From Actinocatenispora sp963815125 (lineage in GTDB: Bacteria; Actinomycetota; Actinomycetes; Mycobacteriales; Micromonosporaceae), in NCBI GenBank assembly GCA_963815125.1, contig CAWFFM010000014.1:124001-188000 (forward strand): a stretch of 64,000 nucleotides of DNA. Reading direction: 5' to 3'. The notes under the pieces are model-generated. The model was given only the letters and a program-made list of their open reading frames with translations, was not told where the DNA came from and made no database searches. A program made the translations under genes and the position numbers. Of this stretch, positions 54,036 through 62,882 are shown piece by piece. Each line of letters begins with the position of its first letter. Position 1 is the stretch's first letter.

Positions 54036-55220
54036 ATGTCACTGGACACAAAGGCTACATCAGTCACGCGCTGGCTGATCCTGATCCGGGTCGTCAACCG
54101 GCTCGGCGCCTTCGCGATGGGATTTCTGAGTCTCCGGCTCACGCATGAGCTCGGTGCCGGCCTCGACCTCGTCGGCGTGGTGCTCGCCGCCTTCGGCGTC
54201 GGTACCATCCCGTCCCGGCTGCTCGGCGGCCTGCTGGCCAACCGGTTCGGTGCCCGTACCGCGATCCTGACCGGGCTGCTGGCCTGCGCCGCCGCCCAGG
54301 TCGTCATCGCGGTGGGGTCGTCGGTTCCCGTCGTCGTGGCCGGAGCAATCCTGCTGGGCCTGGCGTACGAGATCATCGAACCGGCAACGCAGGCGCTGAT
54401 CGCGCACACCGTGCCGAGCGACCGACGCGCATCCAGCTACTCCTCGCTGTGGGCGGCGCTCGCCGTCGCCGGCGTCCTCGCCGGCGTCCTCGCAGCGGTC
54501 CTGACCCGGTGGAGCATCGGTGTGCTGTTCCTCGCCGACGCCGTCACGAGCGTCGCTGCGGCGGCGGTCGCTGCCGCAGCGCTGCCCGCCGGCCAGATCC
54601 TCACCCGCAACACCCGCACCGTCTGGCGGGCAGCGTTGTCCGGACGGGTGGTGGCCTGGACCGCCGTCGGCTCCGGATACGCGACGCTGATGATGCTCGT
54701 GGTGTTCATGCTCCCGCTCACCGTGCAGACCTCCGGACACCCGCCGTCCCTCACCGGCTGGCTGCTCGCGACGAGCGCCACGGCGGCCATCGCAGCACAA
54801 CGCGTGGTGGCCCACGCCGAGCGACGCCTGTCCCCGGCGGCCATGCTGCTCATCGGGTACGGCATGCTCGCGGCGGCCGCCGCGCTCTGGGCCACCGGCA
54901 CGGTGCCCGCGCTGGTCGCCGGCGCCGCCGTGGAGGGCGCGAGCGGCAGCCTGCTGCTCGGTACCCAGCAGGCCGTCGCATCCCGGCTGGCCCCGCCGCA
55001 CGCGGCCACGAGCGTACTGACCGTGTACGGCCTGTCCTGGGGCGTCGGTACGGTCGTCGCCCCGCTGATCGGCACCCCGCTGTTGGCGCAGGGAACCGGC
55101 GCGCTGTGGCTCACCTGCGCGGCCACAGCCGCCGCCTTCGCGCTCGGATCCGGCCTGTACCAGGCTGTCGCGTACGGCCGCCGACGAGCTGTGGTGAGCG
55201 CCGTCGGCGAGGTCGGGTGA
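54036..55220 (+). CDS. MFS transporter (MdtH-like multidrug type)
   Basis: A 394-aa protein with about twelve hydrophobic helices. It starts MSLDTKATSVTRWLILIRVV. The conserved MFS loop appears as GGLLANRFGARTAIL between helices 2 and 3, with motif-C-like GLAYEIIEPATQALIAHTVP further on. The substrate is not predictable. It is divergent from the CGNR regulator and convergent with metG. The ATG at 54000 would overlap the regulator, so 54036 is preferred. Confidence 0.85.
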   Translation: MSLDTKATSVTRWLILIRVVNRLGAFAMGFLSLRLTHELGAGLDLVGVVLAAFGVGTIPSRLLGGLLANRFGARTAILTGLLACAAAQVVIAVGSSVPVVVAGAILLGLAYEIIEPATQALIAHTVPSDRRASSYSSLWAALAVAGVLAGVLAAVLTRWSIGVLFLADAVTSVAAAAVAAAALPAGQILTRNTRTVWRAALSGRVVAWTAVGSGYATLMMLVVFMLPLTVQTSGHPPSLTGWLLATSATAAIAAQRVVAHAERRLSPAAMLLIGYGMLAAAAALWATGTVPALVAGAAVEGASGSLLLGTQQAVASRLAPPHAATSVLTVYGLSWGVGTVVAPLIGTPLLAQGTGALWLTCAATAAAFALGSGLYQAVAYGRRRAVVSAVGEVG

Positions 55221-55223
55221 GGG

Positions 55224-57008
55224 TCAGTCCTGCTGTTCCAGCCGGGCCAGTTCCTCGTCCACGATGGACGGATCGAGCTTGCGGAACACCGGCGTCGGCT
55301 TGGTCAGCTCGGTGCCGACGGTCAGCGGGGTCGACCGCCACGCCGGGGTAGCCGAGTAGTCGCCGGTCAGTACCGGGTAGCCGGGGCCGCCGTCCAGGTC
55401 GTCGACCTCCCGGATCTCCGGCATCGGCGCCACCACGGCGGACCCGCCGAGGGTCTGGTGGATCTGCTGCGCCGAATGCGGCATGAACGGGCTGAGCAGG
55501 GTGTTGCAGTCCTGCACCACCTGCAGGGCGGTGTGCAGCACGGTGCCCTGCCGTTCCGGATCGTCACCGAGCTTCCACGGCGCGGACTCCGAGATGTACT
55601 TGTTGGCCTCGCCGACCACCCGCATCGCCTCGGTGATCGCCGCCTTCTGCCGGTGCTTGGCGAGCAGGTCGCCGACCGTACCGAACGCGGTGGACGCGGT
55701 GTCCAGCAGCGCCCGGTCGGTGCCGGTCAACTCGCCCGGCTGCGGGATCCGGCCGAAGTTCTTCGCCGCCATGGACACCGACCGGTTGACCAGGTTGCCC
55801 CACCCGGCCACCAGTTCGTCGTTGTTGCGGCGCAGGAATTCCGACCAGGTGAAGTCGGTGTCGTGGGTCTCCGGGCCGGCCGTCGCGATGAAGTAGCGCA
55901 GCGCGTCGGGCGAATAGCGGGCCAGGAAGTCGCGCACGTAGATGACAACCTGCCGCGACGAGGAGAACTTGCGGCCCTCCATGGTCAGGAACTCCGAGGA
56001 GACCACCTCGGTGGGCAGGTTCAGCTCGCCGTACTGGCCGGGCTTGCCGCCCTTGGCACCCAGACCGTCGTACGCGAGCAGTTCCGCCGGCCAGATCTGG
56101 GAGTGGAAGGTGATGTTGTCCTTGCCCATGAAGTAGTACTGCAGGGCGCTCGGATCGGTCCACCAGGTACGCCACGCCTCCGGGTCGTTGCCCCGCCGCG
56201 CCCACTCGATCGCGGCCGACAGGTAGCCGATCACCGCGTCGAACCAGACGTACATCCGCTTGTTCGGGTTTTCCTCCCAGCCCGGCAGCGGCACCGGGAT
56301 ACCCCAGTCGATGTCCCGGGTCATCGCCCGGGGCCGCAGGTCGTCGAGCAGGTTGAGGCTGAACTTGAGCACGTTGGGCCGCCAGCCCTGCCGGCCCCGC
56401 AGCCAGTCGCCGAGGGCCTCGGTGAGTGCCGGCAGGTCCAGGAAGAAGTGCTCGGTCTCCACGAACTTCGGCTTCTCGCCGTTGATCCTCGACCGCGGGT
56501 TGATCAGGTCGACCGGGTCGAGCTGGTTGCCGCAGTTGTCGCACTGGTCACCGCGCGCCCCGTCGTACCCGCAGATCGGGCAGGTGCCCTCGATGTAGCG
56601 GTCCGGCAGGGTGCGCCCGGTGGACGGCGAGATCGCCCCCGAGGTGGTCTTCTCGATCAGGTAGCCGTTGCGGTGCACGGTGCGGAACATCTCCTGCACC
56701 ACCGCGTAGTGGTTGCGCGTGGTGGTGCGGGTGAACAGGTCGTACGACAGTCCCAGGGCGTGCAGGTCCTCCACGATCATCCGGTTGTACCGGTCGGCCA
56801 GGTCGCGCGGTGAGGTCTTCTCGTTCTCGGACTGGACCAGGATCGGGGTGCCGTGCTCGTCGGTGCCGGACACCATCAGTACGTCGTGACCGGCCATCCG
56901 CATGTACCGGCTGAAGACATCGGAGGGCACCCCGAAACCGGACACATGGCCGATGTGTCGCGGCCCGTTCGCATATGGCCAGGCGACAGCCGTCAAGACG
57001 TTACTCAT
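55224..57008 (-). CDS. metG: Methionyl-tRNA synthetase
   Basis: A 594-aa class I synthetase that charges tRNA-Met. N-terminal HIGH-type motif in AWPYANGPRHIGHVSGFGVP, a four-cysteine zinc knuckle (CPICGYDGARGDQCDNCG, residues ~147-164), the KMSKS-type loop as GRKFSSSR (KFSSS variant, common in one MetG subgroup), and the anticodon-binding domain in the C-terminal third (PWKLGDDPERQGTVLHTALQ). No C-terminal tRNA-binding EMAPII domain. Confidence 0.97.
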   Translation of the reverse strand: MSNVLTAVAWPYANGPRHIGHVSGFGVPSDVFSRYMRMAGHDVLMVSGTDEHGTPILVQSENEKTSPRDLADRYNRMIVEDLHALGLSYDLFTRTTTRNHYAVVQEMFRTVHRNGYLIEKTTSGAISPSTGRTLPDRYIEGTCPICGYDGARGDQCDNCGNQLDPVDLINPRSRINGEKPKFVETEHFFLDLPALTEALGDWLRGRQGWRPNVLKFSLNLLDDLRPRAMTRDIDWGIPVPLPGWEENPNKRMYVWFDAVIGYLSAAIEWARRGNDPEAWRTWWTDPSALQYYFMGKDNITFHSQIWPAELLAYDGLGAKGGKPGQYGELNLPTEVVSSEFLTMEGRKFSSSRQVVIYVRDFLARYSPDALRYFIATAGPETHDTDFTWSEFLRRNNDELVAGWGNLVNRSVSMAAKNFGRIPQPGELTGTDRALLDTASTAFGTVGDLLAKHRQKAAITEAMRVVGEANKYISESAPWKLGDDPERQGTVLHTALQVVQDCNTLLSPFMPHSAQQIHQTLGGSAVVAPMPEIREVDDLDGGPGYPVLTGDYSATPAWRSTPLTVGTELTKPTPVFRKLDPSIVDEELARLEQQD

Positions 57009-57090
57009 GCCGCCCAGCCTAACGACACCCGTCGGCCCGCTTCGACCGACATATCACCGGGTCGTGGGGCGATGACGGCGCGCCGAAGGC

Positions 57091-58122
57091 GTGGCGCTAC
57101 CGGGGATCGACAGTCGACAGGTGTGCAATGGAGCGGTGACACCTCAGGACGGCGAGCACTCGGCTGAGGCGACCGTCGCGCCCGCCGCCCCGGCGGGCAA
57201 CCCGGGCGCCACCCGCATCTTCACCGTGCCGATCGATCCTGCTACCAGACCGAAACGCACCAGCGCAGCACCGTCGGAGCAGGCCACGGACCCGTCCGCG
57301 CCGACGACACCGACCTCGGCGCCCGCCGGCCGGACCGCAGACGACCCCGGGTCCGGCGACACGGAGAGTGGCGCCGATGCCCCGGCCCGGAAGCTGGTCG
57401 GCGGCGCGGAGGCTGGTGCAGACGCTCCGGCCCGGAAGTCCGGTTCCGGCGAGCGTTACGTCCTGTTCGTCGACGACCGGTTGACGCCCAACGTCCGGTC
57501 GGTCCTGACGACCACACCAGATCCGGCGCCCGGCGCCGACTTCCCGCTCTGGCCCGACGGCGTCGGGACGACCGCCACCGGAACCACCGCACCGACCCGA
57601 CCCGCCACCGCACCGGAACGGCCGTCCGTACGGGAGCCCCGCCGGCCCGGCACCGGCCTGCCGCTGCTCGTACTGCTCGGCCTGCTCGCCGCGTTCTTCG
57701 GCTGGGTCGGCGCCGAACCGTTCTGGCTGGCCGTCGGGCACGCCGACCGCGGCGTACTGACCGTGACGCTGTGCACCGGGCACGGCGTGACGCATCGGTG
57801 CAGCGGAGACTTCATCGCCTCCGGGCACCGGTACAGGGTGCGTGGGGTGGCGCTGACCGGGTCCCCGGCAGGCGCCCATGAGGGCGCCCGCGTCGCTGCC
57901 CGGATGGTCCACGCGGACGGCCGGCAGGCCTACGCCGGCGACCACCTGGGACTGCTGCTGCGCTGGATTCTGCCGTTGGCGCTGGTACTGCTGCTGGGCC
58001 TGCTGATCGCCGCGGCCACTGGGGCGTGGCGACTGCGTGGCCGACACCGGGCCGGAGTCATCGGGCTCAGCCTGCTCGGCCCGCTGATCCTCACCGCAGG
58101 GCTGTTCGCCGCCGCCTGGTGA
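57091..58122 (+). CDS. Hypothetical membrane protein with disordered N-terminus
   Basis: About 340 aa. The first ~180 residues are Thr/Pro/Ala/Asp-rich and disordered (cytoplasmic). A hydrophobic helix (GLPLLVLLGLLAAFFGWVGA), a ~90-residue extracytoplasmic part with two cysteines (TVTLCTGHGVTHRCSGDF), and two further helices (LLRWILPLALVLLLGLLIAA; VIGLSLLGPLILTAGLFAAA) follow. The start is uncertain: ATG 57091, GTG 57121 or GTG 57136. It resembles small actinobacterial membrane proteins of unknown function. Convergent with the following reductase gene. Confidence 0.7.
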   Translation: MALPGIDSRQVCNGAVTPQDGEHSAEATVAPAAPAGNPGATRIFTVPIDPATRPKRTSAAPSEQATDPSAPTTPTSAPAGRTADDPGSGDTESGADAPARKLVGGAEAGADAPARKSGSGERYVLFVDDRLTPNVRSVLTTTPDPAPGADFPLWPDGVGTTATGTTAPTRPATAPERPSVREPRRPGTGLPLLVLLGLLAAFFGWVGAEPFWLAVGHADRGVLTVTLCTGHGVTHRCSGDFIASGHRYRVRGVALTGSPAGAHEGARVAARMVHADGRQAYAGDHLGLLLRWILPLALVLLLGLLIAAATGAWRLRGRHRAGVIGLSLLGPLILTAGLFAAAW

Positions 58123-58138
58123 GCCGCCTGTGGGCGGC
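58123..58138. terminator. Short GC hairpin between convergent genes
   Basis: GCCGCC (58123-58128) and GGCGGC (58133-58138) form a 6-bp stem with loop TGTG immediately after the stop of the membrane-protein gene. It may serve both convergent genes. Confidence 0.45.
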
Positions 58139-58143
58139 GGGCG

Positions 58144-59016
58144 TCAGTTCGCCGTCCGCAGGAACGGCGAGCTGTAGTCGCCGACCGCCGCCAGTTCCGG
58201 CTCGACGTCCACCGCGGTCAGCGCGGCGCCGGCCCGTTCGGCCTCGATGTAGAGCTTGAGCAGCCGTACGTCACCGGCCGTGGCGACCCCGGTGATCTCC
58301 TGGTGGGACAGCACCCAGGCGACCGACGCGGTGATGAAGCGCTGTTCGTCCAGCGGCTCGTACCAGGTCGTGTACCGCTCGGTGGCGCCTTCGGGCCAGT
58401 TGCGCCGGGCACCGCTCTTGATGGTCATCAACCCGGTGCCCCGGCGCCCGATCTCGGCGACCAGCGCCTCGAAGTCGCGCAGGTAGTCGGGCCGCTGCGC
58501 CAGCGCGTAGTTGATCGGGGTGAGCACGGTGGCGAAGTCGTAGCGGCGCAGCGCCTCCAGATGGGTGGCGGGCGCCTGATGACCGTGCCCGGTGATGCCG
58601 ACCGCCCCGACCAGCCCTTCGTCCCGGGCCCGTACGGCGCCGGCCAGTGCCCCGTTCGGCGCGGTGACCTGGTCGAGCTCGTCGAGGTTGGTCACCGCGT
58701 GCAGTTGCAGCAGGTCGACCCGGTCGGTCTGCAACCGTTCCAGCGACTCGTTGATCTGCCGGTACGCCGACTCTGCGTCGCGCAGGCCGGTCTTGGTGGC
58801 CAGGAAGATCCGTTCCCGGATGCGGGGCATCCACGGTCCGAGCCGCAGTTCGGCGTCACCGTAGGACGCCGCCACGTCGAAGTGGTTGATGCCCGCGTCG
58901 AGGGCCTCCTGCACCGAGGCGTCGGCGGTGTCCTGGTCGACGTCGGAGAGCGCGGCGGCACCGTAGATGAGTACCGAGCTGTCGTGGCCGAGCTGACCGA
59001 GGGTACGGGTACGCAT
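58144..59016 (-). CDS. Aldo/keto reductase
   Basis: A 290-aa AKR. It starts at the ATG at 59016 (MRTRTLGQLGHDSSVLIYG) with GGAGG 9 bases upstream. Motifs: AGINHFDVAASYGDAELRLG with the catalytic Asp/Tyr, IFLATKTGLRD with the active-site Lys, DRVDLLQLHAVTNLDEL with the catalytic His, and a C-terminal YTTWYEPLDEQRF. The substrate is unknown. Transcribed divergently from the ornithine-cyclodeaminase-like gene, with a MerR-type operator in its promoter. Confidence 0.88.
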   Translation of the reverse strand: MRTRTLGQLGHDSSVLIYGAAALSDVDQDTADASVQEALDAGINHFDVAASYGDAELRLGPWMPRIRERIFLATKTGLRDAESAYRQINESLERLQTDRVDLLQLHAVTNLDELDQVTAPNGALAGAVRARDEGLVGAVGITGHGHQAPATHLEALRRYDFATVLTPINYALAQRPDYLRDFEALVAEIGRRGTGLMTIKSGARRNWPEGATERYTTWYEPLDEQRFITASVAWVLSHQEITGVATAGDVRLLKLYIEAERAGAALTAVDVEPELAAVGDYSSPFLRTAN

Positions 59017-59064
59017 GCTGGTGATCCTCCGCTCGATTGCCTGACCTCGCCAGCCGAGACTGCC

Positions 59065-59087
59065 ACCTGGAGTGCACTCCAGGTCAA
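59065..59087 (-). promoter_or_regulatory. MerR-type operator/promoter of the aldo/keto reductase gene
   Basis: ACCTGGAGTGCACTCCAGGT (59065-59084) is a perfect 20-bp palindrome. On the minus strand it is joined to a -35 TTGACC (59087-59082), the arrangement of MerR-family operators, which sit in an over-long spacer between -35 and -10 so that the activator must distort the DNA. The -10 is not obvious. No MerR gene lies within the window. Confidence 0.7.
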
Positions 59088-59126
59088 GTACCGGCACCCG
59101 TCCGGGTACCCGCCGGCACCCCGGCC

Positions 59127-59149
59127 TTGACCTGAAGTGGGCTTCAGGT
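59127..59149 (+). promoter_or_regulatory. MerR-type operator/promoter of the ornithine-cyclodeaminase-like gene
   Basis: A -35 TTGACC (59127-59132) overlaps an interrupted palindrome ACCTGAAG-TGGG-CTTCAGGT (59130-59149), the same layout as the divergent operator but with two changed bases per arm. About 14 bases remain to the ATG at 59164 and there is no ribosome binding site, so the transcript is probably leaderless. Confidence 0.65.
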
Positions 59150-59163
59150 GACACGCTGCGGCC

Positions 59164-60078
59164 ATGGTCCTGATCTGCACCGATGACGACGTTGCCCGAC
59201 TCTCCCCGGCCGCCGCGGTGACCGCGATGCGCGCGGCGGTACTGGCCGCCCATCGCCGCGAGCTGACCGCACCGCCGCGCGCCGTACTGGATCTGGGCGA
59301 CAGTCAGCTGAAGGTCACCGCCGGCCGGACCGGACGCTGGCTGGGCTACCGGTCGTACTGCACCGGCGTATTGGACGCCGCCGACCAGCTGGTCGTACTG
59401 CAGGACGGCAGTACCGGCCGGCTGACCGCGATCGGTGTCGGTGACCTGCTCGGGCAGTACCGTACCGGCGCGCTCGGCGCCGTCGCGGTCGACGCGATCG
59501 CCCGACCGGACGCCACCACGTTGGGCCTCATCGGCACCGGCCGGCAGGCGTACGCGCAGGTCTGGGCGCTGCGCGCGGTACGCGACCTCACCGACGTGGC
59601 GGTGTACGGGCGCGACCCGGCCCGTCGCGCCGCGTTCGCCGACCGGTTGGCCGGTGAGCTGGCGGTGCCGGTACGCGCGGTGGACAGTGCCGAACGGGCC
59701 GCCCGGGAGCGGGACGTCGTGGTGCTGGCGACGAACTCCGCCACCCCGGTGCTCGACCCGGCCTGGCTGGCGCCCGGCACGTCGGTGACCACGCTCGGCC
59801 CCAAGCAGCGCGGTCGCAGCGAGTTCGACACCGCATTGGCCGACCGGGCGGCGCTGCTGGTCACCGACTCTCTGGCACAGGTCGCCGGGTACGACCCACC
59901 GTTCGTGCTGACCGGTACGCCGGCCGGGGAACGGCTACGCAGCCTCGGCGCGGTCGTGGCCGGGGAGCTCGCCGCCCCCACCGACCCGGCCGCGGTCCGG
60001 CTGTACTGCTCGGTCGGCCTGGCCGGTACCGAACCTGCCCTGCTCGCCGCGCTGGTGGGTGAGCGGGTCGACCGCTGA
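59164..60078 (+). CDS. Ornithine cyclodeaminase / mu-crystallin family oxidoreductase
   Basis: A 304-aa protein starting MVLICTDDDVARLSPAAAVT. The Rossmann segment TLGLIGTGRQAYAQVWALRA and AVYGRDPARRAAFADRL bind NAD(P). The family also includes alanine/lysine dehydrogenases, delta1-pyrroline-2-carboxylate reductases and enzymes that make unusual amino acids for secondary metabolites, so the reaction is not assignable. Shares a divergent MerR-type regulatory region with the aldo/keto reductase gene. Confidence 0.88.
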   Translation: MVLICTDDDVARLSPAAAVTAMRAAVLAAHRRELTAPPRAVLDLGDSQLKVTAGRTGRWLGYRSYCTGVLDAADQLVVLQDGSTGRLTAIGVGDLLGQYRTGALGAVAVDAIARPDATTLGLIGTGRQAYAQVWALRAVRDLTDVAVYGRDPARRAAFADRLAGELAVPVRAVDSAERAARERDVVVLATNSATPVLDPAWLAPGTSVTTLGPKQRGRSEFDTALADRAALLVTDSLAQVAGYDPPFVLTGTPAGERLRSLGAVVAGELAAPTDPAAVRLYCSVGLAGTEPALLAALVGERVDR

Positions 60079-60111
60079 CCGGTCGGTCCGGTGGCCGGGC
60101 CGACCCGAGTG

Positions 60112-60126
60112 GGCGGGCGGCCCGCC
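60112..60126. terminator. GC hairpin between convergent genes
   Basis: GGCGGG (60112-60117) and CCCGCC (60121-60126) form a 6-bp stem with a CGG loop in the gap between the cyclodeaminase-like gene and rsmI, which end towards each other. No T-run. Confidence 0.45.
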
Positions 60127-60128
60127 GG

Positions 60129-60980
60129 TCAGTCCGCCGGACGTACCGCCGCGCTGTAGACCTCACGTCGGGGCAGGCCCAGTTCCACCGCGACCGCCGC
60201 GATGGCGTCGCGCCGGGACATCCCGCCACCCTGGCGCTGCGCGACGGCTTCGGCCAGCTCAGCGGCACTGAACTGGCGCCGCTCCACCGCCGGGGCCCCC
60301 GCGACGACCAGGGTGATCTCCCCGCGCGGCGGGTCCTCGTCCACCCCGTCTGCGAGCTCACCCAGATTCGCCCGACGGACCTGCTCGTAGGTCTTGGTCA
60401 GCTCACGGCACAGCGCCGCGGGCCGGTCCGCGCCGAACGCGGCGGCAAGGTCGCGTACGGTGCCGCCGATGCGGTGCGGCGCCTCGAAGAACACCAGCGT
60501 GCGCCGCTCGGTGGCCAGTTCGGCCAGCCGGGACCGGCGCTCGGCCGGCCGGCGCGGCGGAAAACCTTCGAAGCAGAACCGGTCGCAGGGCAGGCCGGAC
60601 AGGGCCAGGGCGGTGGTCACCGCGCTGGGTCCCGGTACGGCGGTGACCGGTACGCCGGCGTCCACCGCAGCCCGGACCAGTCGGTACCCGGGATCGGACA
60701 CGCTGGGCATACCGCCGTCGGTGATGAGGGTGATGCTGGTCCCACCGAGCAGTTCGGTCAGCAGTTCGGGGGTACGGCGCTCCTCGTTGCCCTCGAAGTA
60801 GGAGACGATCCGGGTGGGCAGGTCGACGCCCAGTTCACGGGCCAGCCGGTGCAGCCTGCGGGTGTCCTCGGCGGCGACCAGGTCCGCGTCGGTGAGCGCG
60901 GTACGCAGCCGCTGGCTGGCGTCCGCGACGTTGCCCAGCGGGGCGCCGGCCAGTACGAGCTGCCCTGTGTCCTGATTCAT
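60129..60980 (-). CDS. rsmI: 16S rRNA (cytidine1402-2'-O)-methyltransferase
   Basis: RsmI 2'-O-methylates C1402 in the ribosomal P site using SAM. A 283-aa tetrapyrrole-methylase-fold protein: LVLAGAPLGNVADASQRLR, VAAEDTRRLHRLARELG, the SAM loop LITDGGMPSVSDPGYRLVRA, and AVPGPSAVTTALALSGLPCD, then FCFEGFPPRR and LVFFEAPHRI, which together are diagnostic of RsmI. Divergent from pmt, a common actinobacterial arrangement. Confidence 0.96.
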   Translation of the reverse strand: MNQDTGQLVLAGAPLGNVADASQRLRTALTDADLVAAEDTRRLHRLARELGVDLPTRIVSYFEGNEERRTPELLTELLGGTSITLITDGGMPSVSDPGYRLVRAAVDAGVPVTAVPGPSAVTTALALSGLPCDRFCFEGFPPRRPAERRSRLAELATERRTLVFFEAPHRIGGTVRDLAAAFGADRPAALCRELTKTYEQVRRANLGELADGVDEDPPRGEITLVVAGAPAVERRQFSAAELAEAVAQRQGGGMSRRDAIAAVAVELGLPRREVYSAAVRPAD

Positions 60981-61043
60981 CCCTGCGGTGCGCTCCTTCG
61001 GTGACCCGGTGGAAGCGGTGTACCGCCTCCGGTGCTAGCAGCC

Positions 61044-61055
61044 TACGATCGTCGG
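61044..61055 (+). promoter_or_regulatory. -10 element giving a leaderless pmt transcript
   Basis: TACGAT at 61044-61049 followed by 6 bases and the GTG at 61056. The spacing places the transcription start on the GTG. No ribosome site precedes it and the -35 is weak. Confidence 0.45.
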
Positions 61056-62672
61056 GTGCCTGTGAGCGCAGACGCGAGGCGAGTGCCTCGATCCTCGACC
61101 GACGCACCCGCCGAGCCATCGGGCCAGGAGGGTGGCAGCGACCTGACCGCCGGGCCCGACCAGCATGATCCCGCGGAGCGGCCCGTTTCCCCCGCCGACC
61201 CCGCGCTCCGGCGGCGGCTGCTGCCGCCGATGCCGACGGACGGCCCGGCCTCCTGGCTGCTCACCGCGGGAGTGGCGACCATCGCCGCGATCCTGCGGCT
61301 GGTGGGCCTGGCCTATCCGCGGGGCAAGATCTTCGACGAGATCTACTACGCCACCGACGCCCACCATCTGCTCCAGCACGGGGTGGAATGGGACGACAAG
61401 ACCAACACCGGCTCGTTCATCGCGCATCCCCCGCTCGGAAAGTGGATCATCGGGATCGGTGAGCTGCTGTTCGGCGACCACGAGGTCGGCTGGCGGTTCA
61501 TGTCCGTGGTGGCCGGCGTCGTCTCGGTGGTGATCCTGGTCCGGCTGGCCCGCCGGATGTTCCGGTCCACCCTGCTGGGCTGCGCGGCCGGCCTGCTGAT
61601 GACCCTGGACGGCATGGCGTTCGTGTCCAGCCGGGTCTCCCTGCTGGACATCTTCCTGATGATGTTCCTGCTTGCCGCGTTCGCCTGCCTGGTGATGGAC
61701 CGGGAGGCGACCCGGGCCCGCCTGCTGGCCTTCATCGATGCCGGCGGCGACACGTGGACGGCCCGGCCGAAGCACGGCGTGCCGTGGTGGCGGCTGGCCG
61801 CGGCGGTACTGGCCGGCTGCGCGATGGGCGTCAAGTGGAGCGCACTGTGGTACATCGCGCTGTTCGTGGTGCTGGTGTTCGCCTGGGAGCTGCACGCCCG
61901 GCGTGCGGCGGGCGTACGGCGACCGTGGCGCGACACCCTGCTCGACGAGATCGGCTGGCTCGGTGTCTTCCTCGGCATCGCCGTGGTGGTCTACTTCCTG
62001 ACCTGGGCCGGCTGGTTCGCCAACGACCAGAGCTGGGACCGGCACTGGTTGCAGCAGCACGGCTATCCGGAGCCGCCGGGCCTGGGTGCGCTGTACAACC
62101 TGGTGCGGTACCACATCGACATCCTGAACTTCCACACCGGACTGTCCACCAAGCACACGTACCAGTCCTGGCCGTTGCAGTGGCTGACCCTGGGCCGCCC
62201 GGTGGCCTACTACTGGTCGGGCGATGCGACCTGCGGTGCGAGCCACTGCGCCGCCGAGGTCATCCTGCTCGGCACCCCGGTGCTGTGGTGGGCGTTCATC
62301 CCGGCGGTGCTGGCGGTGCTGTGGTGGTCGATCGCCAAGCGGGACTGGCGCGGCTGGGCGGTACTGCTCACCGCCGCCGCGGGGATCCTGCCGTGGCTGT
62401 ACTACCAGGTCTCCGACCACCGGACGATGTTCTACTTCTACGCTCTGCCGTCCGAGCCGTTCCTGATACTCACCGTGACACTGGTGCTGGGTATGATCAT
62501 CGGCAGCCGGACCGCGGGCAGGGAGCGACGGTTGGTCGGTGCGCTGGTGGCCGGAGGATATCTGGTCGCGGTGGCACTGTGTTTCGCGTACTTCTACCCG
62601 CTGTACGTCGGTGAGAGCATTCCGTACTCACACTGGTTCGCCCGGATGTGGCTCGGTAACAAGTGGATCTGA
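61056..62672 (+). CDS. pmt: Dolichyl-phosphate-mannose--protein mannosyltransferase (Pmt)
   Basis: A 538-aa GT39 enzyme that O-mannosylates secreted proteins using polyprenyl-phosphate mannose. After a ~55-residue polar leader come about ten or more hydrophobic helices. The first extracytoplasmic loop holds the catalytic acidic pair (KIFDEIYYATDAHHLL), followed by SFIAHPPLGKWIIGIG. VWRFMS-type and HTYQSWPLQWL segments follow the family pattern. The start is uncertain: GTG 61056, GTG 61062 or GTG 61032; 61056 fits a leaderless promoter. Confidence 0.93.
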   Translation: MPVSADARRVPRSSTDAPAEPSGQEGGSDLTAGPDQHDPAERPVSPADPALRRRLLPPMPTDGPASWLLTAGVATIAAILRLVGLAYPRGKIFDEIYYATDAHHLLQHGVEWDDKTNTGSFIAHPPLGKWIIGIGELLFGDHEVGWRFMSVVAGVVSVVILVRLARRMFRSTLLGCAAGLLMTLDGMAFVSSRVSLLDIFLMMFLLAAFACLVMDREATRARLLAFIDAGGDTWTARPKHGVPWWRLAAAVLAGCAMGVKWSALWYIALFVVLVFAWELHARRAAGVRRPWRDTLLDEIGWLGVFLGIAVVVYFLTWAGWFANDQSWDRHWLQQHGYPEPPGLGALYNLVRYHIDILNFHTGLSTKHTYQSWPLQWLTLGRPVAYYWSGDATCGASHCAAEVILLGTPVLWWAFIPAVLAVLWWSIAKRDWRGWAVLLTAAAGILPWLYYQVSDHRTMFYFYALPSEPFLILTVTLVLGMIIGSRTAGRERRLVGALVAGGYLVAVALCFAYFYPLYVGESIPYSHWFARMWLGNKWI

Positions 62673-62741
62673 CCCGACGTGGCCTCTGTCCGTACCACAT
62701 CGTCCCGTGGCTAAATTGATGCGAGACGGTGACCGACGTCC

Positions 62742-62766
62742 GGCGCTCACCAGGTGTATAAGCGCC
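62742..62766. promoter_or_regulatory. Inverted repeat with embedded TATAAG ahead of the GrpE-like gene
   Basis: GGCGCT (62742-62747) and AGCGCC (62761-62766) flank the small palindrome CACCAGGTG and a TATAAG (62757-62762) that resembles a -10. It may be the promoter and operator of the GrpE-like/Hsp70 pair about 110 bases downstream. It is not the HAIR or CIRCE heat-shock motif. Confidence 0.3.
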
Positions 62767-62882
62767 GGTTTCGCTTGGTGTTTCCGGTCGAAGAGTCCAG
62801 ACCAGGCGGCGTCCCAACCGGTAGCGTCACGCGCAGTAGCGCGTCGTCGTGACCGGTCGGGTCCGCTGAAGGGGGTGTGAGG

